Source: Podaxis mareebaensis (Eukaryota; Basidiomycota; Agaricomycetes; Agaricales; Agaricaceae). Taken from it: a stretch of 64,000 bases of DNA. The first letter of the stretch is position 1. Each line of letters starts with the position of its first letter. The stretch covers positions 496,001 to 560,000 of the forward strand of contig JAEUWP010000180.1 in the NCBI GenBank assembly GCA_018524725.1. The letters run 5' to 3'. The position numbers were made by a program, and so were the translations under genes. A model generated the notes under the pieces. It worked only from the letters and a program-made list of their open reading frames with translations. It had not been told where the DNA came from and ran no database searches. Positions 22,161 through 33,674 of the stretch are shown piece after piece.

Positions 22161-25100
22161 ATGCCTCCCCAAAGGCTCGACGACGAGGAGCTCGAACAAA
22201 TTCGGTGAGCACCTATTTCAACCCTACACGCGCCTTTTGCTGACTGAGCACTATAGTCGCTATGAAGACTTCACAACCATAGGTGTGGAATTCTCGTCGA
22301 TGATACATACCAGGCTAGAACCGCTCACGAATGTATTGGGGCCCAGATTGGATTCAAGACTCGATACTTGAGCGGAATAGGCGGTTTAAGGATGCTGGGG
22401 AATCATATACCTTACGACGAGGTCCAAGGGGTGAAGTGACGATACCCTGGCTATGGGGACAATTTCGAAAATTCCTCAACACAGGACAGAGTTGGTTTGT
22501 GGTCAGTTTGGTTGGTGCGTCCACCCGCATACATTATTCCTCTCCCTGCACCGACTGATGCAGGTGTTGTGCGTCTGTTCTAGGCGTGTGCATAGGGGTA
22601 AATGCAGCTATAATATCCATCGTTACCGAATGGCTTTCAGACATCAAAATGGGGTACTGTTCGGATGGATGGTGGTTGAACCAGCAGTTTTGTTGCTGGG
22701 AGATTGAAGGAGAGGAGGTAGATGGGTGCGAGTCGTGGAGGCCTTGGAGCACGGTGACGTTTGCGAGGTGGATCATATTTATTCTGTTCGCTGTGAGTGT
22801 GTGCAGGAACCTTTGTCCATGGTATGGAAGAGCTAATGCTGGCGTTTAGTCTATGTTTGCATTTGTTGCCTCGCATCTGGTGAAGAACCTTGCGAGATAT
22901 GCGGCCGGTTCTGGTATCTCGGAGATCAAGTGTATTCTAGGCGGGTTCGTTATGCAGGGATTCTTGGGCTTTGCAACGTTCTTCATTAAGAGCATTACCT
23001 TGGTATGCTTTTCCTCCTTGTGAATGCGTGGCATCGTATTTACGCGTCGGAAATTGATTAGCCGCTGGTTATCGCCTCCGGATTGTCTGTCGGAAAAGAG
23101 GGTCCCTCGGTGCATGTGGCGTGTTGTATTGGGTGGTTGGTGGCTGGGCTGTTTGAGAAGTTTTCTCGCAGCCAGAGTTAGTATTTCTCCCCCGTTTCAT
23201 CCAAATGAACCGCATGCTTAAGACCTTGCTTTTGATAGGTAAAATGCGCGAAATTATCACCGCAGCGAGTGCAGCTGGCGTTGCCGTTGCTTTTGGTTCC
23301 CCGATTGGGGGTGTACTGTTCTCTATCGAGGTCCGTTGTACTAACCTAGAGGAAACTTGGCTGACCAGTGCGTACTTAATTCGCAGGAAATGAGCCACAC
23401 CTTTAGTATCAAAACTATGTGGCGCAGTTTCTTCTGCGCACTCATGGCGACTTTCACGCTCTCTGTACGTGTTTTCCTATCTTTCCCCACTAGTATATAA
23501 TTTCATGGTGTCTGGATCTATAGGCTATGAATCCGTTCAGGACCGGCAAGCTTGTACTCTTCCAGGTGACCTATGACCGTGACTGGCACTTCTTCGAGGT
23601 CATCTTCTTTGTGATTCTCGGGATCTTTGGGGTACGTGTGGTGTCAATGTCATCCCACTTTGCTCCTACGCCTGCGCCATACTCATGGTTCAGTTATTTG
23701 ACTCAAAATTCTATTTGTAGGGTTTGTACGGAGCTTTTGTTATCAAATTTAATCTCCAAGTCGCCGCGTTCCGTCGGAAACACCTGGCGAATCATGGAGT
23801 CGCCGAGGCTGTTACACTCGCTACGTTAACAGCACTTATCGGTTATTATAACCGATTTCTACGCCTCGACATGACATCGAGCATGGCTATTTTATTCCGG
23901 GAATGCGAAGGTGGAGGCAATGTGTATAATCTATGCCAGTAAGCGGCATACGCGTAAATCCGAGGGTTTCTATTCTCTGATTACGACTCGCTCCTCACTC
24001 CTCAGGTCTTCTGCTCAGTGGCGCATCTCAAACTCGCTCCTGCTCGCCACTGCCATACGTATGGGGTTGGTGGTAGTTACATATGGGTGCAAGGTACCTG
24101 CAGGTATTTTCGTACCGTCCATGGCCATCGGCGCTACGTTCGGTAGAATGGTTGGAATCTTGGTGAAGGCACTATACCAGTACGTTTGAAATATTCTTGG
24201 CACGGCGTAAGAGGGACATTGAAATTTCGCTTAGAGCATACCCACAATCAGGCATTTTCAAATTCTGTACGCCAGATGTACCATGTATAACACCAGGCAC
24301 GTACGCCTTCCTAGGCGCTGCTGCAGCTCTGAGGTAGGTGCTCATCTGAGGTTGTAACGCAGTCAGTGCCTCACGTTTCAGTAAAGTGGTGTGATGAGAA
24401 TTACCGTTACCGTTGTGGTTATTATGTTTGAATTGACTGGAGCACTGACATACATTTTACCCACCATGGTAAGCGCCTCCACCTTGTAACGTTTAACCGC
24501 CCCGCATCAGAAGTTGATGCCTGCCTTTCTTTGGTATAGATCGTTCTTTTGGTGACCAAGGCTGTAGGAGATTTTCTGGGCACGAATGGGATTGCAGACG
24601 AAATGATACGGTTCAATGGCTTCCCGTTCTTGGAGAAAGAAGACCACGCCTATAATGTCACAGGTGAGTTTACTGGCGCATGCCTGTCAGAAGCCCTTGA
24701 TCAATCCACCTCGTCGTAGTATCAAAAGTGATGCGAAAAGACCTCCACACGATACCAGACACTGGAATGTGCGTCAAAGATGTTGGTGAGTCAACGTTGT
24801 GGATTAAAGTGAGGTTAAAGACATTAACTCTGGGATAAGAAGCTCTGCTGGTGTCAGCGGATGTCAAGGGCTTCCCAGTCGTAGCTGCCGACGGATCTGG
24901 AAAGTTCATGGGCTTCATTGACCGAACCGAAATTCGTTACGTGCTCGGTGCGTTCCATTGGAGGCGGATGCCCGTGAGTTGATGTTAACATTCTAACCAG
25001 AGCGAGTAAGAAGCACGCGGGAAATCCATCGCGACACCCCCTGTATTTTCACTCCACCTGATACAGAAACAGATTCCATTGATATGGAGCCCACCCCATT

Positions 25101-25587
25101 ATTTGGGGTTGAGGAAGAAAATCAACAGGGTTTCTTCTCCTCGACTTTATCAGAAAATGGGATTCAATTCTCAGCCTGGATGAACCGAGTATGTCACGCT
25201 AACAGCCCGCCCCCTGGCTATGGCGCTGCAGGTCCTAACGCAACCTTATAGATACCTATGACTGTATCTCCACAGATCCCTTTGGAGATCGTGATGCAGT
25301 TATTCAAACGAATGGGGTATGTTTATAGCTATGTATTGATGTGGGACCATCAATCTCACGTCGAACCTTATAGACCTCGCGTGATCCTGGTCGAGGACCA
25401 TGGATCGCTGGTGGGATTGGTGACAGTGAAGGATGTATTACGATTTATTGCGACTGAAAAGCCTGACCATGGGCCTTCATGGGACGAGCGTGGGGGACTC
25501 GATGGACTATTGGAAGAGGCATGGACATGGGCGAGCGATGCGGTATATAGAACAGTATCTTGGAGCAGAAGACTACTGAGGCGGTAG
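22161..25587 (+). CDS. ClC-family chloride channel or chloride/proton exchanger with CBS domains
   Basis: Nineteen exons (22161-22204, 22257-22282, 22347-22514, 22584-22792, 22850-23002, 23062-23176, 23239-23330, 23387-23464, 23524-23631, 23721-23938, 24006-24179, 24235-24333, 24387-24468, 24540-24663, 24720-24785, 24840-24947, 25001-25188, 25252-25316, 25374-25587) keep one frame and give 776 aa. The three ion-pathway motifs are present: [14 protein letters not shown] (with the gating glutamate) and GIFVP. The membrane domain is followed by a CBS pair ([12 protein letters not shown]... [29 protein letters not shown]). The pattern is closest to the Gef1/ClC-3-5-7 branch of intracellular channels and exchangers, so acidification of Golgi, endosome or vacuole is the likely role. 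Exon 2 is only 26 nt. Confidence 0.95.
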
Positions 25588-25841
25588 AGAATGCATGTTT
25601 ATTTATCTAAATGGCCTAGACCCCGGTCCCGCACATAGGCTTCGACAACGTCATGAGAATGTGGAGGTTGTTGCCGTTTATGGCCGTCAGCCTTTGAGCC
25701 AACAAGAAAGTGGAGTTGGGCTATGGACCGTCAAACAGCTGAAAACACAATCGCTAGGCATAGCAGATAAATATGAAATGGTGTAACTTTCTCATAATAC
25801 ATCTCCTCGCTTCACCTCACTCCTTGTCCTGTCCCGCCAAA

Positions 25842-26160
25842 ATGTCCATCTCTACTGAGAGCGAGAGGCTGCGATATGCACAGGAGCTTGCAGCATACAC
25901 ATTCCGCCAATTTGCGGCAGCACGCTCGTCCGCTGGCCAGACCAAGTCTGCTGCAAAGGCCCCTACGTCCGCCCAACGCGATCAGCGAACGTCGAACAAA
26001 GCACCCGGATCTCTTGGTGGTGAGTTACATCGACCTTGGTCATACCCTTCCAAATGATTAAGGCACAGCTAGAGATCTTGGAAACTACAAGGCCGTGAAA
26101 CTTACCATGTCTGAACAAGCTGCCAAAGAGCAAAAGGCTAAAAAGAGATTTTACATGTGA
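25842..26160 (+). CDS. Small hydrophilic protein of unknown function
   Basis: Two exons (25842-26019, 26069-26160; 49-nt intron with GTGAGT donor and CACAG acceptor) give 89 aa. It starts MSISTESERLRYAQELAAYT, is helical and charged with an Ala/Ser/Gln-rich middle, and ends with a Lys-rich tail, KEQKAKKRFYM. There is no signal peptide or membrane segment. The exon pair with clean splice sites and even codon use argues for a real gene; no family was recognised. It follows the ClC gene by 254 nt on the same strand. Confidence 0.55.
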
Positions 26161-27255
26161 GGCCAACATTCTTCCAACAACTCCTAGTCCATCCCCTTAA
26201 ATAGCACATGGCTGGTCCAGCCCTTGACAGGTGTACGAATATCTGTTTCTATGTCATACAGTCGCATCTATCGATAAGATGCGCGCTGAAATCCATATTC
26301 CCTCTCTGCTATATATACGTACCAATGGCGGCCGTTGTGGCCTTGCGGTCTTGCAAACCCATTTTCCTTGGCAGTAATCCTCCGCTGTATGTTGAAAGAT
26401 ACATGGCCACCCGTTATACCCCTTGTCCTAGATTTCTTCCAATAACTCATATCTTCTCAATCTGCTCTTCCTGTGAATCAGCCCACCAGACACACCTCGA
26501 TATGCTTGGGTATGGCTAAGAAAACTCATGTTTCTTTCTATGTCCAACTCACAAAATTTCCTGCAAATTTGTCAAATTTGTGTTAGCCTGACATCTCGGC
26601 GCGCAAATCGGATGCTGCGCTCCTCAATCGATGAAGCTTGTTCGTCACCATCGGAGGCGAGATGCGAACCCTGAGTCGGATAGAAGGTCATGAGCTAATG
26701 CATGACATCGATGCTCCGGTTGTACTTACAGTCGCGTCTCAAGGCATGGAAACCCGTCAGGCTACAAGTCAACAATGAGCAAATCCGCATCAACAAAAAT
26801 GGCCCGGTGATCGCTACCTCAGCCAACGGCACCAGGGACGGAAAATGTTAAAGGAAAACTGCGGGGTGGAGTGAGAGTTATGATCACAAATATGCGGTGC
26901 AAGTGTGCTAATTGAATGAATAGCTCCACCTCGACACGAACTTCTAGTCCTTCCCGCCTTCGCTTGCTCCAGGCCTGTTGGCTGTCGGCTCGAGATTTGA
27001 TTGGTGGTATGCCGGCGAAGCCAATAGGTATCCGTTGAAAAGAAGCTTGAAAGAACCAATTTAAAAAGTCAGTCCTCGAGACCCTTGGAGGAACGATCCT
27101 CCCGAATTCCCACCAATGGCGACAGATTGCTGCACCCGACCAATCATCATTCGAACCGATGTGATAACATACACCGTCTGATAGGGCTCCCACATTAACT
27201 AGCCAACGTGTGTACCCTGCATTTTTGTTTGACGTATAGAACCTCCAACCTTTCG
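26161..27255. other. Convergent intergenic region, no gene seen
   Basis: About 1.1 kb between the small plus-strand gene and the end of TSR1 (minus). A 146-codon minus-strand ORF (26819-27259) overlaps the TSR1 3' end and has no recognisable domain; I take it as chance within a 3' UTR. Confidence 0.45.
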
Positions 27256-30200
27256 TCATTCTTCCATAGCGTCGTTCGTTTGTTCGCGCTCATCGGTTTG
27301 GGCATTGCCGTTCATCTGGATAATACGATTCTGCTCCGTCCATAGACGAGACCACTTCGGATAGACGCGCTTGTATAGCGACATGCAGACTGTATCCATT
27401 TGATTGATGGGTCCGTCAAAATGAGCTTTGAAGTATCCATGTGTGCCGAGGGACTCGCGGATATGACCCGTCCTGCCATGTTTCGTGTGAAGCTGGACCG
27501 GCTTGAAATAGAGTACATCATCTGTGGGGGTAAACATATGAGAGATGATTTGGGAGATCCCCATGGGTCAGATTGGCAGGTCCAGACGCAATCGGGAAAG
27601 GCGCAGGCCCGTCCCCAGACGGAATTTCATGGGGGATACGGATCGAAGATCGCGCGGGGATAATTGAGGCACATACCTGGATTGAAAAACATGTATCGGA
27701 CCGTTGCGGTTTTCTTGTGCACCTTGAACGGATGACCAGTAAGGATGATGCGCTTGGCAATGATACGCGTGGTGTCGGGGTTCAGGAAGCTACCCATAGC
27801 CACAAGATGTGGAGCTGCAGAATGGTGCGACCGAGATATAATTTGTTATATCAGTAAGTGACCAACTACCGTGGTCCTCATATTGTGTAGAGGACAGAAT
27901 ACGAGACCAGAGACCAACCTTGTAAGTCCGAAGATTCTCGAAGCAGGAGACAAGGTTGGGCGCCATAGATGACAGGACCGTACGTAGTCGCCACGCTCGT
28001 TACGCCATGGCGGAAATAGCGCTCGAATTTGTGGACGTTGTTGGCACCCTTGCCGCCCCCGCGAGTGTGTTGGCTGTAGACAGGGTTCACAGCAAAACGA
28101 CGAGGTCCAACGCATAGTATCATGGGATCCTAAGTTTGAACGAGTTAAAAGCTGTCCGGGGTATGGAAGAGAAGGAAAGACCTTGGACCGCACGGACCCA
28201 TCGTATTCCGTGTTCCTCTGCACAGTAAAGTGTAGGACAGACTTCTTGTGTTCGTGTTGAAACAAGGAAAACAAGGTAATGAGTCCCCTGTTTGCAGCCT
28301 CTTGGGGCACATCACGAATATGAACAGTCACCCGCGCACCAGGCTAAGGAAGATCAGCCCGAGTGGAGATCAAATCAGAATGACAGCGTACCTGAACGGT
28401 ATTGGGTTCATCCTCCGCTCTCCGGCGTACACTGCGCTCCGTACGCTTGAAGTCTTCAAATTGGAATATCCGTGCGTAGTCCCGGGGTAGATTTTCATAT
28501 GGGTCCCAAGGACTCGTCCGGAAAGAGCGCATCCCTCTGTATCTCTGGAAACGTATCCGAGCGGGAACATCCTGCGGTGTATCAAGTTCATCTGGGAACT
28601 GTAAATCATCTTCCTCTTCTCGTTGTCGGTTCCTCCATTTCGCCAGCCTGAAACATGTGCACGTATAAGTGTCACCCATAGTCAACAAGTGGTTGACGAA
28701 GTACGCACTGTCGCTCCTCCTCCTCGAGATCTAAATCCTCGAAATCGACTTCCCGCCGACTCTCTATATCCACGTCTTTGTCTTCGTCGATGACAAGGTC
28801 CACCATTTCTTCCTGCTCTTCATCTTCTTGCTCCCTCATCTCACGGTCGCTCCCATCCCCATCCTCCCCGTCCTCCTCATCTGTCTCGTCAACAATCCAT
28901 GCAGCTTGATATTCACTCATCCCCTTTGGTATCCGTTTCACAATTTTTGGTGTTGCGCCTTTTGGTGCGTCGGGTATTGGGTTTTGAATATCATCGGGAG
29001 CGCCGTTCATTTCCTCCTCCGTCGGCCATGTTTGCTCATTAGCCATGTCATCTGGGTCATTACTTGATACCAGGGAATCAGCTTCTTCTGCATCAGGTTC
29101 CGCAATCAGACTTGGCTCAATCTCCATCCCGTTCGCTTTTCCATGGTGGCGGGGGAGAGGCGCGGAAAAGATCTAGTACAACATATCAACAACGTCAGCA
29201 TCAGTGGTCGTCGTAGGGTCAACCAACTCACCTTTGAGATTTGGTAGTCTCCAAAGTTGGGCAAATGCACAAGCCTATTAGCAGACAGTGCAGCTCCGCG
29301 AACGACACCCGTCACCTTCAACGTCCCATCCTCCCATTCCGCAGCCTCTCCAAGTACCCACGTTCTTCCGTCTCTCCACCGGGGATCTCCAGGTCTCCCT
29401 TCAGACAAAGCTCGCAGCGCGTTTATCCTGTCCGAGTCCACGTGGAGATCGAACACCCTCGTTTGCGATGGGACGAAATATTGCATGAATGACAACAGGG
29501 ATTTAATGATACCCGAGCGAGACTTTGGGTCCATGGATACCTCGGGCGCAATGACGCTGACAACCTCTGGTAGACCTTGGGCTTGAAGGGAGCGGAGGAG
29601 CGTATCGCCCCATGCATCGACTTCGACGGTGGAGGAGAGGACGAAGACGACGTAATCGGCGACCTTGCATGTATCTAGTGTGTCGTAGAAGTTTCTGTAA
29701 GGTACTGGACGAAATTGAAGGGATGTTTTGAATCTGTCAGCCCTGTAAGAAGATATAAATCCATAACGCATGCATAGTAAAAGATTATAAAGACGCACCG
29801 CATTCTCCATAGCCCATCCTGGGGACACTCATCCGCTGAGACTCCCAGAGATTCTGCAAGCGCAACAACTGTATTTCTCGGATTTACATCCTCCGTTAGC
29901 GGAATCACCGCAACGATTCGTGGAGCGCCGTCTACACCGCTGAAGATCCTCGTAGCAGAGACAATTGCATTCCGTTTCTTGGCCTGAGCTTGCTTGGCGT
30001 TGTTTCTTCTGTTTAATCGCAGTTGGGCTGCCGCGTTATTCGTGGAGGGCGCTTTTGGTGAGGTGCGCGCAATTTTGCCTAGAGTTTTGTATTGTTGAAG
30101 TCAGTATTGAGCGAATGGTTCTTAGAACCACGGTAGACGTGCCTTTGGCGGCGTCCTTTATTGATCTCCGAGTTGCATGTTTCGATTTGAATGGTTTGTT

Positions 30201-30298
30201 TTGCTAGGGTAGCACTGTCAGTATAAGTGTTAGGCGTTAAGTGGTATTCCCCATACCTGCTTGAGCGTTGATCTGTGGTGGAAGGCAGCCTCGGTCAT
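27256..30298 (-). CDS. TSR1: Ribosome biogenesis protein Tsr1
   Basis: Ten exons (30257-30298, 30143-30203, 29799-30078, 29232-29742, 28709-29172, 28392-28647, 28182-28343, 27919-28129, 27677-27814, 27256-27521) give 796 aa, close to the yeast length. The basic N-terminus ([20 protein letters not shown]) leads into the GTPase-like core and the AARP2CN domain. A long acidic stretch ([11 protein letters not shown]... EDEEQEE) separates the halves; the C-terminal DUF663 part includes [18 protein letters not shown] and [20 protein letters not shown]. Tsr1 is an inactive translational-GTPase-like factor on pre-40S particles that blocks premature subunit joining. The second intron keeps frame only with a GC donor, and the last intron is 155 nt, long for this window. 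Confidence 0.94.
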
Positions 30299-30775
30299 GG
30301 TTTTTTTTTATGTCGCTGCTGTTGCAGATAGCGACAAAGGGCTTAGATATGATGTACAAGAAAAGATAATGCACACTACAAAGCTGATTAGAACATAAAT
30401 GAATTATCTGCGATCACATTCCTAAAATTTGAGTTACCCGATAAGGCCGCTTCCTGAATCTTCACGTGGGTACTCTTACGCTAAATCTCATTGAACACCA
30501 TCCTACATCACCCTACGGTCAGAACATTTACTTATTATACCTATGGGATGTATGATGCGTCTAGTATACAAATGCAGCTGGATGGAGATGGTTACAGGAT
30601 ATCAAAGCTTTTAGCAAAGGCAAAAGAAAAACAAATAAGAGCTCAAAACCACGAAAAGCTCAACGTGTGAGGAGATATACGACAAATAATTAGTAACCAC
30701 CAATTGGTCCAGTAATTCCAATGTCTAGTTGCAAGTTAAAACAGCAGTTGAGGATCCGGGGTTGAGGTGAGAGGA
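30299..30775. other. Intergenic, no gene seen
   Basis: About 480 AT-rich bases between two minus-strand genes: TSR1 promoter and ADA2 3' flank. Nothing else recognised. Confidence 0.5.
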
Positions 30776-33181
30776 CTAGCTTGAACTTGAGGGCCAAGAA
30801 GCCTGAGGGACATGTTGTGGTGCACTGTACAGCGAACCGTTTATGCTGCTTGACACGGATGAGACTGATGCGATGGCGGGAGGTATTGGTGGGCGAGGGG
30901 ATTTGGATGGAGAACCGTTGGCGGGCGGTGGATGGAGATTGCTACTGACGAGGTTCAATGAGCCTATGCGTAAGGGTGAAATTGCATGAGACATACCTGG
31001 CATCCTGGGAGCCACTGGCTACAGATGTGTTGTGACTGGTGTTATCGGCCGTGATCTTCAAGAATCCAGCTTGCACCAAAAAGTCCCATATTCGACTAGT
31101 CTTGTTGACGTCGATCTTAACCAGATCACGGGCTTCTCGTCGACGAAGTTTACCTCCTCTACGGGCATACTCTCGCACGAGAGTTTCCTTGATGACGAGG
31201 TAGGGCTTAGGAAGAATACGAAGTTGCGAGCAGAGGGTTTGCTCTGCAGGTGTGAGTAGATGTAATGAAGGACTATTCGCAAGATTAAGAGGAGCGGCTG
31301 TCGGGAGTATGAATATCAGGTCTTAGGTTGAAATACCAAACTTACGAGGTCGACGAACAGGCGGAGCCGTTGCTCCAGGTAACCGCGGTGTTGGTTCCCG
31401 AGAATTGCGGTCATCGGATTCACCAAAGGATGCCAGACTAGAGCGGCGAGGATCAGGTCCAGAGGATTGTCTTCCACTGTTACGATACTGGCTTCGGTCA
31501 TAATCACGAGCTGCAGCTTTGACTTGTGTCTGGGGGAAGAATGGTGAAGGGAGGAAAGGTAATAAAGGCAACGCGTACGCACCCGTTTGGCTAAATCATG
31601 CTCGTATTTGTCAATATCAGCCGCAGTACACAAGCCGAGGCGACGATAATGTTGGAGCTCTTGTATGCGCTTCCTCAGAATTGCTTCGTCTGAGGCGAGA
31701 ATGTTCAGCCATTTCCTCGCACTGATGGCTGCAATATTCAACGTACAGAGCATGTCCGTGGCAAAAGCTTCATAATCTTCAGCCGTTTGCAACCTTGCGA
31801 ATGGCCGTAGGCGATGGAGAATTTCCCGCTCCTCTCTTGGCCTCTTTTTGTCGGCTGCTTGCATCTAAGAAGAGGGTTAAAGGTATATAGTAACTCGAGT
31901 CATTAGTAATACCTTTTTATATTCGAGAAGTCCACGCTCAAACATCACAGCCTTGCTTTCGTGGCGCTTTTCAACCCGCTGTGCGTACATTTCCAGCAGC
32001 GTCAGCTTGAAGTTCAGTGAATCCTCCGTCTCGTAGGGGGGTGGTAATGTCGGCTCCTCGGCTTCTTCCTCCTCTCCAGTACCATTCGCCATCGTAACGT
32101 CCTCCGATTTTACATCCTTCTTGATATCCCCATTTATATGGTAGCCGTTAATGGATCCGTTGGTTTGCGGCGCGGGCGGTCCTTTACCAGGTGGTAGGGA
32201 TTTTGATGTATTGGGAACCACGAAGCCGTTCCTCCGTTCTTCCACCAGTTTTGCACGAGCACGAACATCGGGATCCTGGTCATCCTCGATGATCTGGTCG
32301 CCTCCCCATTCCAAGCAAATTCCGAATTCCAGATCCTTGACAAGGTCTTCAGCGTCATTGTCGAGTTCATGTTCGAATTCCAGACGACCCGGTAGGAAGG
32401 TAGCGATTTCGTGGACGCCAGGAGCCGAAGTAGGTGCTACCTTTTGCGCTGGAGGAACCACCGAGTTCATTTCTGCTATTCGTCGGCGTTTGCGTTCCTG
32501 GAATTCCTCCCGGTCCACATCAAAATGTAGGTCCATCCGCTGTAGTGTTGTCGGCTTTGGTGGGTGTAAATGCAAAGTGACGGTACCCACTGGTAACGGC
32601 CAATCGGGCGAATTGATGTAAACAGACTTGTAATGTTTTTCCACCTCTTCCTTGGTTCTCGTACCGAGATGTTCTGCAATTCTTTTCCAGTTGCCCATAC
32701 CATGTTGGGCCAGCCCGGTAATCAGCAGTAGCTCCCTGCGTGCGTGTTGGATTCTCTTGAATATGTGTTATAATGACAAGAACTCACTCGTCCGCGCCCC
32801 AATCCTCCGTGAATATTGGATACGAATTCATCTCCTATGATCGGTCACGTCCTGTCCAGACTTGGGGTAAGATGAAATACTCACGATGACGCGGTATGGA
32901 TGCCATCTCTTGTGTTTCTTGAACTCCTTTCCAGCACAAAAGCACGGCGGACAAATGTCAACACCTTCCTCATCAGCACAGTCGGGATCCGCGCATTTGA
33001 TGCGGACAGTATGGGTGAGGTCACATGCGCACGCATCGCACTCGTACTGCACACCAGGCTCGTTAACAGCTGCGCCGGAATACATGGGACGATCAGGATT
33101 CACGGAATGCGTGAAAGAGACATGGAAATTACTTTGAACTTCGTCGGGCAGGTGCTGGGGCTTCCGCTGGGTAACGGTCAT
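30776..33181 (-). CDS. ADA2: SAGA/ADA transcriptional adaptor Ada2
   Basis: Seven exons (32885-33181, 32788-32834, 31913-32735, 31583-31864, 31346-31529, 30997-31297, 30776-30944) give 700 aa. Domain order fits Ada2: a ZZ zinc finger at about residues 46-95 (YECDACACDL... CADPDCADEEGVDICPPC), a SANT domain (EDWGADEELLLITGLAQHG, NWKRIAEHLGTRTKEEV), a central region, and a SWIRM domain near residues 560-640 (DLVKIDVNKTSRIWDFLVQA). Ada2 binds and activates the Gcn5 acetyltransferase in SAGA. The start at MTVTQRKP is the first ATG of the open frame. About 55 Ser/Pro-rich residues follow the SWIRM domain through a final exon, an extension beyond the usual end of the family. Confidence 0.93.
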
Positions 33182-33674
33182 TTGTCCAATGAGACGGGCG
33201 CTCCAAATTGAATAGCGAGGGTTGTCTCCGGACAAATGTACGCGGCACTATCAATACCAGGCGCGATTGATAGAAAGTTATGGACTTGATGGGAAGTCGT
33301 AAGTGGAGAGTAGGGCAAGTCGGGCCGGACGGCTATAGGCCGAAAGCGAGGGCGGGGGAGTCTCGTCTGTCTTGAGAGCACAAAGGACAGCGGGACGCGT
33401 ATGTGTGTTGCAGCGAAAGTCAGAGTCGGATTGGTAGAGTTGTCGTCCCCGCCGTCGGCGTCGGTGTGTGAGTCGTTTGAGATGATGAGTAGCGTTGTTT
33501 GTCTCTGTTGGTTCCAGAAGGTGAAGGCTCCCGACGACAAAATGTAGGGAAATTCGAATATCTGTATCTCTGTCGACATGACGTAGTTTCCTCCGTCCAA
33601 AAAACGGAAATGAGAAAGTTAGCGGGCTATTTAGCCTGTCAGCCCACTCAACGTATTTTTCTTAGACTTCCGTT
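33182..33674. other. Divergent promoter region of ADA2 and the coiled-coil gene
   Basis: About 490 bases between the two starts (longer if the coiled-coil protein starts at 33858). Both promoters must lie here; no clear TATA box was seen. Confidence 0.5.

Noticed and set aside
26819..27259. 146-codon minus-strand ORF
   Set aside because: Overlaps the TSR1 stop and lacks any recognised feature; probably 3' UTR.
32151..32621. 156-codon plus-strand ORF
   Set aside because: Antisense shadow of the large ADA2 exon, which carries recognisable Ada2 sequence.
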